From positions 53,187,875 through 53,251,874 of the forward strand of contig JAQMRL010000007.1 of assembly GCA_035578175.1 (NCBI GenBank): DNA of 64,000 nt, read 5' to 3'. Position 1 is the stretch's first letter. Each line of letters opens with the position of its first letter. Below are positions 10,693 to 21,569 of the stretch, piece after piece. The stretch is from Catonia carolina. Lineage: Eukaryota; Arthropoda; Insecta; Hemiptera; Achilidae. The position numbers were made by a program, and so were the translations under genes. The notes under the pieces are model-generated. The model was not told where the DNA came from and searched no databases. It was given only the letters and a program-made list of their open reading frames with translations.

Positions 10693-11340
10693 TCCGTCGA
10701 TCCTGCCATTGTTGGAAGCAGCGGTAGAAGGAATTTTTCGGAATCTGTTGGATCTGAGTCATCGCATTTGATTCGTTGTCCTTCTTTAACGTTGTCTTCT
10801 AGGAGATGATGTTCTGTGCCTCTCCGATGATTGCTGTTTTGTCCCCGGGTTGTAGGCGAACACTCAAGACTCATCACCAGTGACGTTCTGTTGAAGGAAC
10901 GGAGGGTGCTTCGAACTTGTCTCAAACAGCTCGCCGGCGATTGTCATGCGACATTCCATCTGATCCGTGTTCAGCAGCCTTAGAACAAACTTCGCACTGA
11001 CGCGTTTCATCTTCAAACCACCGTGTAAAATGGCATGAATTGATCCCTGTGAGATCAAATCGTTCGCCAACTCCGCGATTGTCGTTCTTCGATGATCTAG
11101 AATCAGTTATTTCATTTTTGCAACTATTTCGTCATTTCGGGATGTCAACGGTCTCCCGCTGCGCTCGTCGTCGTCTAACGTCTCCTGCCCTTTCTTAAAC
11201 CAAGCACACCAGTGGTAAACAGCGAATATTTTTAGTGCATTATCACCGAAAAACTTGCAGCAGAACCAACAGCTTCTCTGAAGCCAACTTTCCCAATTTG
11301 CACATGAACTTGATGTTCGCACGCTGTTCGAACTGCGACA
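10600..11340 (-). pseudogene. mariner transposase remnant, catalytic core deleted
   Basis: Starting at about 11340 on the minus strand one reads MSQFEQRANIKF, then after a frameshift YHWCAWFKKGQETLDDDE, RSGRPLTSRNDE, a stop, then RRTTIAELANDLISQGSIH (helix-turn-helix region), MKRVSAKFVLRLL, VTGDES (the first catalytic Asp) and a KQQSSE region. The frame then jumps to a C-terminal block, FYRCFQQWQDR, followed by the microsatellite and a FFEG-like end. The segment carrying the second and third catalytic Asp residues is absent. Stops and frameshifts make it non-functional; it could only move with an active mariner elsewhere. Confidence 0.85.
10605..10690 (+). repeat. CA/CG microsatellite inside mariner
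   Basis: An almost pure CA dinucleotide tract with a central CG stretch, within the C-terminal part of the mariner remnant. Confidence 0.95.
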
Positions 11341-11924
11341 TTGTGTTAACTGACAACCTGTCGCATCCACGTCACACGGAGCACTGACACCACTATGCAC
11401 TCTTCAAACCTGTCTAAATATGTTCAAAGAGGAGAGTGCACGCAATCATATTTTGGCTATCTTATCACTTGTTTGGTGACTGCAAGGCAATTCCAGGAAC
11501 TTTATGAACGCCCCTCGTACAATAATATTAGTCAATCAATTACACTGTTTCTATAAATCTATGGTGCCAGGCAAAAAGAGGTAAGTAAAAAAAAAATAAT
11601 TCATTATTCTGAAAGTGAAATTTCTACTCTTAAATATAATATTGATGAAGTTCACCCCAAGGGTTGACCTAGGATGGATGGAGCATCTATTATACTGAGG
11701 AGAGTTCCACGGCTTACAAATATATTTTTAGGATCGAATGGCGAAATCTGTCAATCCTTTGTTACTTTGAAGAAACTTTAGCACGCACGATGCAATTTTC
11801 TTAAATATAACTATCTTAGATGATCGCCACCCTCACGAAAATCCACCGTCGTTGAGGAGACAGTACTAACATGGACAAAGTGATTGGAACCATCTGAAAG
11901 CCTTACGAACTTAGTGACCGGAAT

Positions 11925-12012
11925 GAACACCGGATGAACGGAAAAAAGAAGAGCCTTTAGTGAAAAATGCTTAGTGTGGGCTAGAAAAAGAGCTTCCAGA
12001 AATGTCTTAAGT
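11925..12012 (+). pseudogene. Extreme C-terminal fragment of an RTE-like reverse transcriptase
   Basis: The stretch GGATGAACGGAAAAAAG through GCTTCCAGAAATGTCTTAAG is a diverged copy of the tail at about 14722-14815 in the longer reverse transcriptase fragment: both give NG-(K/R)KK-A, then a Trp/aromatic block, then KRAS. Only this last piece is present and it has stops. Confidence 0.5.
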
Positions 12013-12279
12013 AGTAGAGCTAATTTCAAAACGTATTTTGCAATAGTTAAAAATGAAACGGTAAAGTAATACAGGTATTCAATACAAAGTAATACAGGAA
12101 TTATGGTAAAAAACAGTTTATACAATGCCATCTAAATTACGTTGTAATAATAAAAATGTACTTTTAGTTTTAATTAGATTTAAAATGGCGAGAAAATTGT
12201 TAGAAAAATCATATATTGTTGACAGTCTGCTTTGTCAATAATTTTTCGTCAAACATTGTTCACTTAAAAACTTCATAAA

Positions 12280-12420
12280 AATATTTCTAGTTGTCATAGA
12301 AACATAATTTTGGTACCATTGGAAAGAGGGAATTTCAAACTACAATTTCAGGTAATAACCCAAAAATCGACTTTTTAAAAATTTTTTGGATCCAGACTCC
12401 CCTTAAATCGTAAGAAAATA
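12280..12420 (+). repeat. Unclassified repeat family E, copy 1
   Basis: Shares an ordered series of words with 21570-21715: AATATTT(T)CTAGTTG, CATAGAAACAT, ACCATT, CATTTCAAACTA/AATTTCAAACTA, AAAAATCGA and CACTCCCCTTAA/GACTCCCCTTAA. Nothing indicates its class. Confidence 0.55.
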
Positions 12421-13258
12421 AATTATAAATATAACAGATTTTTCCTTCTCCTCAAAATTTTAAATTTTTGACTTGAAACTACACTTTTTCCCAAGCACCC
12501 TAGAAATTTAGTTTAAAATTTAATAAATTTCGAACGAAAAAACAATATAAAGGAGAAAAACCTTACGTCTAAACCTTATGGCCTTTTTCACACCTGAACT
12601 AAAATTATACTTAAATAATAATAAAAAAAAACAATTTCATAAAGCATTAGACAGATTATTTATTAAATATCACATAAAACAAAACAAAAAATTATAGGTT
12701 GATGAATCCAAATTTTTGAAGAAAATAAACTCGCCGATTTGTAGGTCTGGAACATAATATAGCTACTAACTTTACTGATATAAAGTACGGACAGTGTGAA
12801 AATTTGTTTTAAAAATAATTTTTTATTTCGAACAAAACAATTTTAAGCTTCACGTTCTAGCGTTATTTGGAAAATAACTTGCATCTTTTAAAAGATAGAA
12901 AATTGAAATGGCTGGCATTTTGAAATTAGAAAACAATAACATACTCTTTCATTTGTTTATGAAAAACAGGATAAATATGAACTTGAAATATAGCCTAGCA
13001 ATGACTTTTTAATTTGCAGTTAACAAAATATAACATTTTCTTTAAATAAACAGAACAGCCGACAAACGAAAAAGAAGTAGACAAGCGTACATTTTTTCAT
13101 GACATTTCTGTTTATTTTTCATAGAATCTGAACAAATCTCATTAAAATACAAATCACATGTGATAAATAAATAATTTAGAACTAAATCACACGTGACCGT
13201 AACACTTTTATTAAAATACATGTATAAAGTAATTATTGAATGCAATTGAATACCCTAC

Positions 13259-13430
13259 CTGTCCATCAAGATAAAGTTGTTTCCAATGCGACGATAACAG
13301 AGTCCCCATATCGGAATAGCTTCAAGTGTTATATTTACTCGGGAGTACTGTACTTGAGATTCGGCCATATAAATAGACTGCATGATAAATTCCCCCTGAA
13401 GTTCATTCGGGAAAAAACAAGATCCTTCAG
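13259..13430 (-). CDS. Exon 1 (visible) of cysteine-rich host gene; DUF7044-like start
   Basis: The exon is 172 bp: two bases, 56 codons and two bases. The acceptor TTTTGTTGCAG lies just above 13430, with donor ACAG/GTAGGG at 13258. It encodes EGSCFFPNELQGEF, a potential N-glycosylation site NIT, and AIPIWGLCYRRIGNNFILMD. The opening Cys-x-Phe-Pro-x2-Leu-Gln-Gly pattern just after where a signal peptide would be cleaved matches the start of the mature region in DUF7044-type insect proteins (memory, unverified). The preceding exon must end with one base of a split codon; I did not find it up to 64 kb. Some frame-shadow translation runs through the acceptor but is not supported. Confidence 0.85.
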
Positions 13431-13804
13431 CTGCAACAAAACACAAAACGTCTACACATAATCTGCTAAAACAATCCAACAATTTTTGAAGTAAGATTGG
13501 TAAAAACCTGAGACTATTCTTAACCCATTCAGGTAACGATTTTTAGAACTATAGCTTTTTAGAAATGTACAGATAATTATTTTTAGAATAGTCCACTCCT
13601 TTCTACCCGGTAGGAATAAATAGTCGAAATTTAAATACTTTTTCTACGTACTTATCACTAAGAGAATACGCGTGCGATTTTCAGAACTCTTTAGGATATT
13701 ACAGAAATAATACGTATTTCTTAGTTATCTCAAAACAACAGAATTCATTAGGGAAACATTAACACAGACCCGATCAAAGTAAAATTTCTAGGAGAAATCT
13801 CAGA

Positions 13805-14830
13805 ATAGTTTGAGATTAAAGCTGTTGTTATGCAGGGTGATGAACTGTTTGTTACCTGTTCTCTTTAACTGTACGCTGGAGAAGGTTATTCAGGAATGGT
13901 AAATGGAACTTGCCAATAAAGGATTGTTAAACCAAGTACACATTAGAGAGGTCAAAGAATAGCATAAAGATAAACTCACTTGCTTTTGAAGACGACCTGG
14001 CAGTTGTTTCTAGGAACTCGGAAACACCAAATAAACAAATGAGCGTGTTAAAAGAACAAGCAGAAAAAGCGGAACTACAGATTTCCTTCGCAAAAAATTG
14101 AATTCATAACGAACGTGGAAACAGACCCGCGTTATTTGGAAGACACAATACGAAAAAATTTAGAAAATTTGTTGTAAGGTTAAATAACTAATGGAGAAAA
14201 TATAAACAGAAGACCAGCGAGAAGGAAGCAAATAGCACACGTTGAAAGATGGCCACGGCACTCCAAAGAACTCACCACCTGAACAAGAAGAAAGCACTCT
14301 CAAGACAAGCTAAAATCAGACATCTTAAAACCAAGATAAAACCTGGGTGTCTACACTGTAGTGCCTCAGAATGATCGGGAAAGCAGTCTAAAAGAAGCAG
14401 AGAGATTTGAGAAAGAGATCCTCCGCAAGATAATGGGTCTGAAGATAGAAGACGTATAGTACAGGTTAAGAGAACGATAAGAACTGAACAAGAAAAATTA
14501 ACGGTTAATAGAAATTATCAGAAAAAAATCTAAAATTAGACGAATAACGTTGTATAATGAATGACAGAACAAATGTTTTAAGACACTAAACAATAGGCCT
14601 AAGGTGTCGGACGAATGGTTTAAAGAAGTCAGAAAGGATATCGAGAAAACTGGAATAAACTGAACCACTGCTAATTACTGACATCAAGGGCTTCCACAAA
14701 GGAAAAAAGTAGAAGAATGGATGAACGGATGAACGGAAGAAAGAAAAAAAGCCTACAGGGAAAGAATTCTTAAATTGTGGAATACAAAAAGGGCTTCCAG
14801 TAAAGTCTTAAGTATACGAGAACTAAATGG
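13805..14830 (+). pseudogene. Degraded RTE-like (endonuclease-)reverse transcriptase
   Basis: In order, and across many frameshifts and stops, I see: a QGDEL motif then LFNCTLEKVIQEW near 13830-13895; the catalytic-type FEDDLAVVSRN at about 13995; LKEQAEKAELQISFAKN near 14050; CLRMIGKAV and a RKIMG-like block near 14370-14440; DEWFKEVRKDIEKTG near 14610; and a final NERKKAYRER...NTKRASSKVLS near 14720-14815. This order (palm, connection, C-terminal tail) is that of arthropod endonuclease-reverse transcriptases of the RTE type. The active-site aromatic-Ala-Asp-Asp is altered. Clade assignment is less sure than that it is a reverse transcriptase. Confidence 0.7.
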
Positions 14831-15559
14831 CCCTATACGGAAAAGTTATCTCATTATGATTCATTGGCAAAAGTATTCGATTTGAAAATGTTTTAGTAGA
14901 CTACTATATCTATTCTTCATCTAAATAAATGTGTCGAATTGCATCTGTCTCAGTGTCATCGGGAGAAAAGAGAATACTGATCAATTACTAAATGATTTTT
15001 TCATCTATACGTCACAGATTTTCTTATATCAAGAAAGAATGGCTCAAGTAACATAATTTTTAATTATTTAACAAAATCACTGTTGATGTTGATAAGTAAG
15101 ATAATTAACAAGTTAACAGACGACGAATAAACAAAACCTGAAGACAACAGTCTAATTAAATGATTTCTGTCTCGACTACAAAATACGTGACGTAAGACTG
15201 ACGTGTATGTATCTGACGTCAGACAACCATTAAATTGTTGTATCATATTAGTCAAATTCCCGAGAAATTAGTGATCGTGGACAACAAAATAATGACTCAC
15301 GAAAGCCGATCCTAGTTGTCCTTAAGGTTTACAACATTAGCCACTGCCTTCAACTGGTTAATAATATAGAACATGTTCAAACCAAACCATTTTGTACGTG
15401 CAAATATTTTTTTGTGATTTTTCAAGAGTAAATTTTATTTACAAAATACATTAAATTTTTAATATTTAATTGTAAACATATTTTTTTAAAGTGAATATAT
15501 TATTATAATTTATGTAATCATATTTCTGTATTGGCTCACTGAGAAAAGCTTTATTTTCT
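14831..15559. other. No recognised feature
   Basis: AT-rich DNA. One 63-codon minus-strand frame at 15064-15255 has no recognisable motif and ordinary local composition, so I do not call a gene. Confidence 0.35.
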
Positions 15560-16120
15560 AGCAAAAAATCCCTGTAATACGACGACGAGTCTTAAGGCTG
15601 GCGGCAATTTTTAAAATGGCTTACCTTTGACATAGTAAAAACCATTAGTGATTAATATATCTACTCTTTAAGAGGAATTAAATGACACTATATTTTTGAA
15701 TCCAAATTCCCACCGTGATTTTTTTACTTCCGGTTTCGGGGCACTTTCGGTAAAAACCATACACCCAATGATATCTGTATCTACTCTTTAAGAGGAATCG
15801 AATGACACTATTTTTGTTTCCAAATCCTGACTTTGATTTCTAGGCTTCGGTTTCAAGCCACTTCCGGTCGAAACCGGAACTTTAAATCACTGATTTCTGT
15901 ATCTACTCTTTAAGAGGAATTGAATGACACTATATTTGGTTCCAAATTCCAACTTTGATTCATGATTTTTTGATTTTCTTGACTTTGGTTTTGGGCCACT
16001 TCCGGTCAAAACCGGAACTTCAAACCACATTTAGACCTACTAACTTTTGATGTAGGTTACGAATCTAAAAATCATTTGTTGCTATGTCTTGTGGTTTTTG
16101 ACATCTGGATGTGACGGAAG
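15560..16120 (+). repeat. Family D repeat with internal ~120-bp tandem units, copy 1
   Basis: Three units begin with TCTACTCTTTAAGAGGAAT at about 15659, 15779 and 15901, a period of 120-122 bp, and contain CACTTCCGGTC(G)AAAACCGG-type words. The region opens with a GACGACGAGTC block and closes with GACATCTGGATGTGACGGA. The same order is found at 44450-45000, so this is a dispersed element with an internal array. Confidence 0.75.
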
Positions 16121-16607
16121 AACAAAGGAAAATATAGTTGACAATTTTAAAAATTGGCACCAAAACGCTTTCATTTATATTTTGATCACTTGTGCCAAGG
16201 AGTAAAATTTGGCGACAAACTAAAGACATACATGTTTTTATACCTAACTGAAGATCTATACCGTGGCCTCTCACTAAGAGAACTGGTGTCCCCTGAACTT
16301 TGTAATATTAATTTAGGCACATGAATTTCCTCAAACTATTTAAAATAACTCTCTTTTTAATCAAAACTTCACATTTGCTTCGATCTTTTAATATAGGTAT
16401 TCTCTTTAAATATTTTTACTCAGCCAGTTTAAGATTTTAAAAATAAACCCCGTCTGCCGAGCTGAAAAAAGAGTATTAAATTTCATTTTCTCCATCCCTG
16501 TCCAAAATAATCAAAAAATTATCATAAAAATTCATGAAACTATTCCCTGAAATTTTTAAGCAAAAATCTTATATAGTTTTTTTTATTAAGTTTAATAGGC
16601 ATCGAAT

Positions 16608-16798
16608 TGCCCATAATAGACCGGTGGAGTGTCAAAATTACTTACACTCAATCTGTTCGTTGCAGAGGGCCCGGCATACTGATAAGCGTACTTTTCCATT
16701 CAGTGAGGAAGGCAATGGTAAACCACCGCACTCCTCGTTTTACTTGGTAAAACTACTACAGGTTCAAACCAGCCTTTCGGCTGATGATCTAAACAACA
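16608..16798 (+). repeat. SINE-like family A with internal deletion (copy 5)
   Basis: Flanked by the perfect 10-bp direct repeat GGCATCGAAT at 16598-16607 and 16799-16808. Only about 191 bp remain: the 5' block up to GTTCGTTGCAG joins directly to AGGGCCCGGCAT. About 210 bp are missing between short CAG words, so it is a deletion variant. Since the target duplication is intact, the deletion may have been present before or arisen after insertion. Confidence 0.88.
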
Positions 16799-17114
16799 GG
16801 CATCGAATGCCATGATCATTAGCCCTTGTAAAAATTATGTTAAAAATAACCCTTACCAAACAAAAAAATAACATTCTGTGACCACAAATACCGGTGTTGT
16901 TAACTTTTTTCAAATTATCTCTACTTACGCTTCAACAGTTAAAATGCAAATAACCCAACTGCCACGAGTGAAAAGGGCCCTGACAGTTTAAAATAAAATA
17001 TATTTGAGTTCTTTTAAGAACTCCTTCAAACATTTAAAACTCATACTTTACGTGTAAAAAGTTCACCGCATGTGCGACAAACACAATAAAATAAATAATT
17101 TATACATAAAATAA

Positions 17115-17350
17115 CTTTTTTTAAATTCGTATTGTGTGTAAGTTGCAATCTCTTCAATTTTAAGAATCATAAGCAACCCCGTGACCCAATGAGATGAGGA
17201 TGATATAAATGACGTGTAAATTAAGTGTAGTCTTGTACAGGCTCAGGCCGATCATTCTTAAGAGATACAGTTAAATAAGCCCCAACCATCAATGTACACC
17301 GATAACCACTGTCTAGAAGTCAAATCAGTACAAAAGTAACGAACACACTA
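17115..17350 (-). repeat. tRNA-derived SINE2, partial (copy 1)
   Basis: Minus-strand copy starting at a T-run. Words such as GCAACCCCGTGACCCAATG, TGAGATGAGGATGAT and CCCCAACCATCAA match the copies at 32986 and 49263. The tRNA-like head is missing or decayed beyond CTGTCTAGAAGTC. Confidence 0.75.
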
Positions 17351-17637
17351 AAATTTATTTTGATAAAATAGAACAAAATAATCAGTTTTGTTTGAGAAAG
17401 TTTATCGTATTTTTCAAAATTTGAACGGGCAGCAAATTTTTTTAAACTCTTCCTTTCATTTTTAATCTCCTTCAAAGATCCGCGCAGTTTGAGCACGCTT
17501 TCAATATGTGCTTAACAGTAAGAGGTGTATCACAGTTCACAATTGTTGGTTTATCAATATGAGCTACCATGAAATCAGAGGTCAACCTGATATGTCCAGT
17601 TCTTCATCTCGATAACAACACTATTTCATTCCTCAAT

Positions 17638-17807
17638 GCCGGCCGCATTGGCGCAGTTGGTAACGTGCTCGCCTTTCATCATGCGGTCTTGGGTTCGAAT
17701 CCCATTCAGGCACGGCATATTTTCATACGTTACAAAACATCATTTCATCCATCACCGTCTGCATTAGCAGTAATTGCAGAACAGTCGGACGTTAAACAAA
17801 AAACAAC
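17638..17807 (+). repeat. tRNA-derived SINE1, near full-length
   Basis: The head GCCGGCCGCATTGGCGCAG with TTGGTAACG gives an A-box-like TGGCGCAGTTGG, and GGGTTCGAATCCC is a good pol III B box, as in tRNA-derived SINEs. The tail carries GTCGGACGTTAAACAAAAAA. A short direct repeat, TCATTCCTC, occurs on both sides (about 17627-17635 and 17810-17818), consistent with retroposition. A frame of 84 codons across it is a shadow. Confidence 0.85.
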
Positions 17808-18027
17808 ACTCATTCCTCGTTAAGTCTGTCCCATATTTCCATTTTGATAAGGTATCCTTTATTTATTTTAACTTAAATGTTAATCGATCTGTCCATTCTC
17901 TTTTCTCAGGGAAAAAAATAAATAAATAATAACTGAGATTTATGTAACTTATGAAGTTGAAAAATACAGGTTTCGGAAAATGATCGTTGAAGTTTAGATA
18001 GTAAAGTAGATATGAGACTGTTCAAAA

Positions 18028-18694
18028 TCTATATATATATAAAATTCGATGTATGTGTGTGTGTATGTTCCCTTTTATCTCCTAAATTACTGAACCAATT
18101 TTCATGTAGTTTTTTTATGTTGTAACTATGATGCCGGTTCAGGTTTTAGGTTATTGAGACCCTTAAAAAGTTAGCCTTAAAAGGTTGAAAATAATGTTTA
18201 CAGTATGTCCTACATTAAGACTTTTATGAGGTTAGATAATCTGCTGCTTTTTAACCAGCTGATGTGATTCAAATAAAGATTTGTCATAAATAAAGTCATA
18301 TGATTTAGCAAATAGCGACGTGGTGCTAAGGATCAGCTGGTGACAACATCATATGATAATTTTATTGTATTTTATTATGTAGATACGATTTTGTATTGTT
18401 GAGTATTTTATAAACGTAAAGTTCCGTGTTTCTTTAATTTGTTTTAATTTTCTTTTAATTGGTGAGGGATCAATTGCTTTGATATTTTATTTTGACTTTT
18501 ATTTATTCAAAGTAGATTTAAGTTTTTGGTTTTGACAATTTTTTGTGGTTGTTTTCTTCCATTTTCAATAATGCCATCAATAAAAACATCACTAAAAAGA
18601 AAATCTTCAAAAGCAAAAATACTTCAAAAAGCAAGAACTGCTGAAAAGTGATTTCACCATTTTTCGCGTGCAAAGCCGCGACGGGGCATGCTAG
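18028..18694 (+). mobile_element. Non-autonomous Helitron
   Basis: The 5' end is TCTATATATATATAAAATTC after an A, and the 3' end is GGGGCATGCTAG before a T. This gives the canonical 5'-TC, 3'-CTAG and A/T insertion site of Helitrons, with a GC-rich segment just upstream of CTAG. The 667-bp element has a GT-rich stretch near its 5' end. It still contains the first codons of a Helitron-type protein (18571-18651) but no Rep or helicase domain, so it depends on an autonomous partner. Confidence 0.8.
18571..18651 (+). pseudogene. N-terminal remnant of the Helitron Rep/helicase protein
   Basis: A 26-codon frame reads MPSIKTSLKRKSSKA then KILQKARTAEK and a stop. A short basic Ser/Lys/Arg-rich start followed by ...ARTAE is how many insect Helitron proteins begin, from memory. 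It then runs straight into the Helitron 3' end, as expected if internal deletion removed the rest of the gene. Confidence 0.5.
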
Positions 18695-20252
18695 TAACAA
18701 AATAAAATAAATACCACCAAACAATAAAAATATCAACGGTAATGGTTTTTATTACAAAGCATGTAATCAGTTGGCCCTCACATATAAATGACAATAGAGT
18801 ATTTCTTGAAAAGTAACGATATACTGCCAAATACTATTGATTGAATAACATGCAGCGAAAATGTATAGGTCTATATGAAATAACAAATTCAAGAAGCACA
18901 AACATCTTAGGAGAATTTTGAAGTTCCGTACTTAGGATTGTCAAATTTTCACAATTTTGAATAGGGAATTTCACACTGTATGTTAATTTCAAAACCTCAA
19001 AATTTATTTGTTTTTTTAATACGTAACAAGAAAAGTTGTTAAGAACGGTACCATTGACCACCATTACTCTTCCTTAACCGAGCTTTCGCATTAACCGACT
19101 CTTTTCCAAAAGGGTAATTATTTTTCTTAGTCGCATTAATTGCACAGGTAATTGGGGAAACTCAAGAGCTCGGTATTGCAATTAACCGATAACCTACAGA
19201 GCTATAGAGGCGGTCAGGTATAAATATAAAAAAGTACCTGCTACCAACGGCCCAGTGGTATTGAACAGCAGCTGATTACCACTCCAGTCGAAGTTCTGAA
19301 TCTGAAAATATGGCCAGATTGTGTGGCCGACAAACGCGTAAGTAACATGAAACAAAAAGAAAATGACAAGATTTTTTTCTCATAGCTTGCAGAGTTTTGA
19401 ACAGTACAGTAAATTTTGTACTGTGCATATAAAAACAATTTTAGTTAAACAGTAGTATATAAAATATATATTCATATGTGTACGTGGGTGTTTGTGTATC
19501 AGTACATGTAATACTGTGTATTGCGACATTAAGGTACATACGTCATTCATATATACTACAGTACTGTATAATATTGTATATTCTTACATAATATATGTGC
19601 TTAATTTAGGGATCCAAATTGGGTTACATTACAAATATATATTTAACTATTAATTGCAAATCAGCTACAGTTTATTAACTGGCTTTTCGGTTATCCGATC
19701 ACAACATGCTCCCATCCAAGCAGGTAAAGAGAAAAGCCACTCTATTTTTCCGATATTATACAAAAAATATATAATATATTATTCTAGAAACAAACTAAGT
19801 GCTTAACAGGCGGACGGTATGGGTGAATTAACTTTCATCTGTACAGTCTACGGTATTCAGTACTGCAGTGGTCACAAACTGGTGGATCGCCGACTAATTT
19901 TTGCGGACCGCGAGTTCTAGAGAATATTTTTTTGTAGACCTTATTCTCGTGTGTGATGAGGAATTATTTACGTTGAGACTCTGTGCATGCTGAGAGCAAC
20001 TGGTGATGTCAACACTACGTATACCCAAGTTTCTCTGAAAAGAGTCGATTCTCGTGGGACAAGTTTGCGGCCGCGATCAGGCTGAAAGGAATTCGTGATA
20101 ACGCCGTGCTATAAAATACAAAAAATTATAACTTTTTTACACGGAACTACAGTAGTTTGAAATTGTTGTTTCATTTTATTGCTCAAAACTTTTCAAAATC
20201 AACAATTAGTATTAAGATTTAACATGATTGCCATATCTAAATTTTTAGTCGG
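18695..20252. other. Mostly unassigned; pogo/Tigger-like fragments
   Basis: Words such as GCATTAACCGACTC (about 19090), GCAATTAACCGATAACC (about 19176) and TTTTCGGTTATCCGATC (about 19683) look like pogo/Tigger terminal-repeat vocabulary, so a decayed element probably spans roughly 19070-19710. A stop-free stretch at 19240-19340 exists on both strands, with a GTAAGT on the plus strand at 19338; I could not decide whether it is an exon. Confidence 0.3.
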
Positions 20253-20265
20253 CAAGGTAGTCTTA

Positions 20266-20664
20266 TGCCCATAACAGGAGTTGCATTGTTAAATTATTTG
20301 CACTCGAACTGCTAGTTCCAGGGCTACAAAATATGGTTCTGTTTCTTATTACATGGTCAGCCAATTATACGACTGAAGCATATAACAGAAGAAGCAGAGG
20401 TGTAAAAGACACTAATCAGAGTTATCTCCTCTGAGAGTAATGAATTTCATCATACACCCTATGGTATATACCCTATGGTGAATGAAGTGAAGGTGTCATT
20501 TGCAGGGTGAAAAGGAGGTGCTTTTCGGAAAACCCGGCATGCTTATCAGCATATTTTTCGACTCAGTGAGGAAGACAATGGTAAACCACCTCACTCCTCG
20601 TTTTACTTAGCAAAGCCTCTAGAGGTTTAAACCAGCCTTTCAGCTGATGACCTGAACAACAAAA
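20266..20664 (+). repeat. SINE-like family A (copy 6)
   Basis: Full-length copy flanked by a perfect 13-bp direct repeat, CAAGGTAGTCTTA, at 20253-20265 and 20665-20677. It has a small local duplication (CCCTATGG twice) inside. Confidence 0.92.
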
Positions 20665-20677
20665 CAAGGTAGTCTTA

Positions 20678-21569
20678 AGTAAGATTTGGCCGGACCGTGG
20701 CAGCCTGATCAAAGTTTTACACAGACCTTCATCAAATTTAGTTGATGTCCACCGCAGTACTATATCAGAGTAAACTGACTGTTAAACGAAACTTGAGTAA
20801 GAGACTAAGTAAGGGGTTAGTACACATCGTCGTCCAGGGACAACAGACAAGCATGCAATCTCTACACTATTTTATCAGCGAATATTAAATAAACACTATA
20901 TTTATTTTATTAAATATTTATCAAAACATGTTAAGAAATACTAAATAAATAATATAGGAAATCTAAAATCATTTGTTCATGACAGTTTAAGTCTTGTGAC
21001 CGAAAGGCGTTGAAGTTACTTTTGCATTTTGATATCAAAGGTATTTCACATGAATTAAAAGCAAAAGTATTTGGTATATTAGGCTACCGGAATAATTTAA
21101 CGACCTCTACATATCTCAATCGGAATTAACAATAAATTTAATATAATTTAAATGTTTAATGGAATATATTTTTATCAATGAACATCTAATCTGGTATCAA
21201 ATTGAAATCTAATCAATTTTATCATGAAAATTTACGGAATTTGCATATATTTATGTTTGGAAAATATAATTATGAATGTCATAAAATTTTATTATTAGGA
21301 AATAAAATGAGAATTAATTATAGTCTATAATTAATTATTTGTACAATGTATCTAATACAAGTAGATTTTTCCATTTTTTTTTATAAATCATGTTCTATGA
21401 AATTCAAAATAGATAAGATCTTATATCACCTCATCAATGTTTCTGCTAAATTTTTTACAATATGCTATGAAAGACGACTAGGGTTGTCAGATATACGATA
21501 AAATATATTAAGTATATAAGGTTAAAATTTCGTGACAGATTGCAAAATCAGCTTAAACATACAATCACA
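20678..21569. other. No recognised feature
   Basis: AT-rich DNA with no gene, RNA or repeat that I can support. Confidence 0.35.

Larger units (their letters stand above)
10512..11517 (-). mobile_element. Internally deleted mariner-like transposon
   Basis: Terminal repeats are CGAGGGGTGTTCAAGAAGTT at the left and the complement of CGAGGGGCGTTCATAAAGTT at the right, with TA beyond the right end. At about 1006 bp it is shorter than a usual 1.3-kb mariner. The minus strand encodes pieces of the transposase (see 10600-11340). A CA microsatellite of roughly 80 bp lies inside the left part. It is in an intron of the host gene, in the same orientation. Confidence 0.9.
2357..13430 (-). other. Host gene model: three consecutive exons of a cysteine-rich secreted-type protein
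   Basis: Exons at 13430-13259, 7814-7636 and 2563-2357 form one partial gene. Phases match exactly. The first exon ends with two bases (AG) and the next begins with T, giving Ser. The second ends with A and the third begins with AA, giving Lys. Joined, they encode about 185 residues with ten cysteines and no stop. The first visible exon starts with two bases completing a codon, so an upstream exon (probably a signal peptide) is missing. The last ends with one base of a split codon, so the gene continues below 2357 and probably out of the window. Family call from memory: insect extracellular DUF7043/DUF7044-type proteins of unknown function. Confidence 0.85.

Noticed and set aside
18518..18736. 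Minus-strand frame starting with a hydrophobic stretch, resembling a signal peptide
   Set aside because: It runs antisense through the Helitron and across its boundary, so it cannot be the missing first exon of the host gene.
19240..19345. Stop-free stretch with GTAAGT on the plus strand and AG/GTAC on the minus strand
   Set aside because: Either strand could be an exon end, but neither has a convincing acceptor and the area is rich in pogo-like words; evidence too weak to call.
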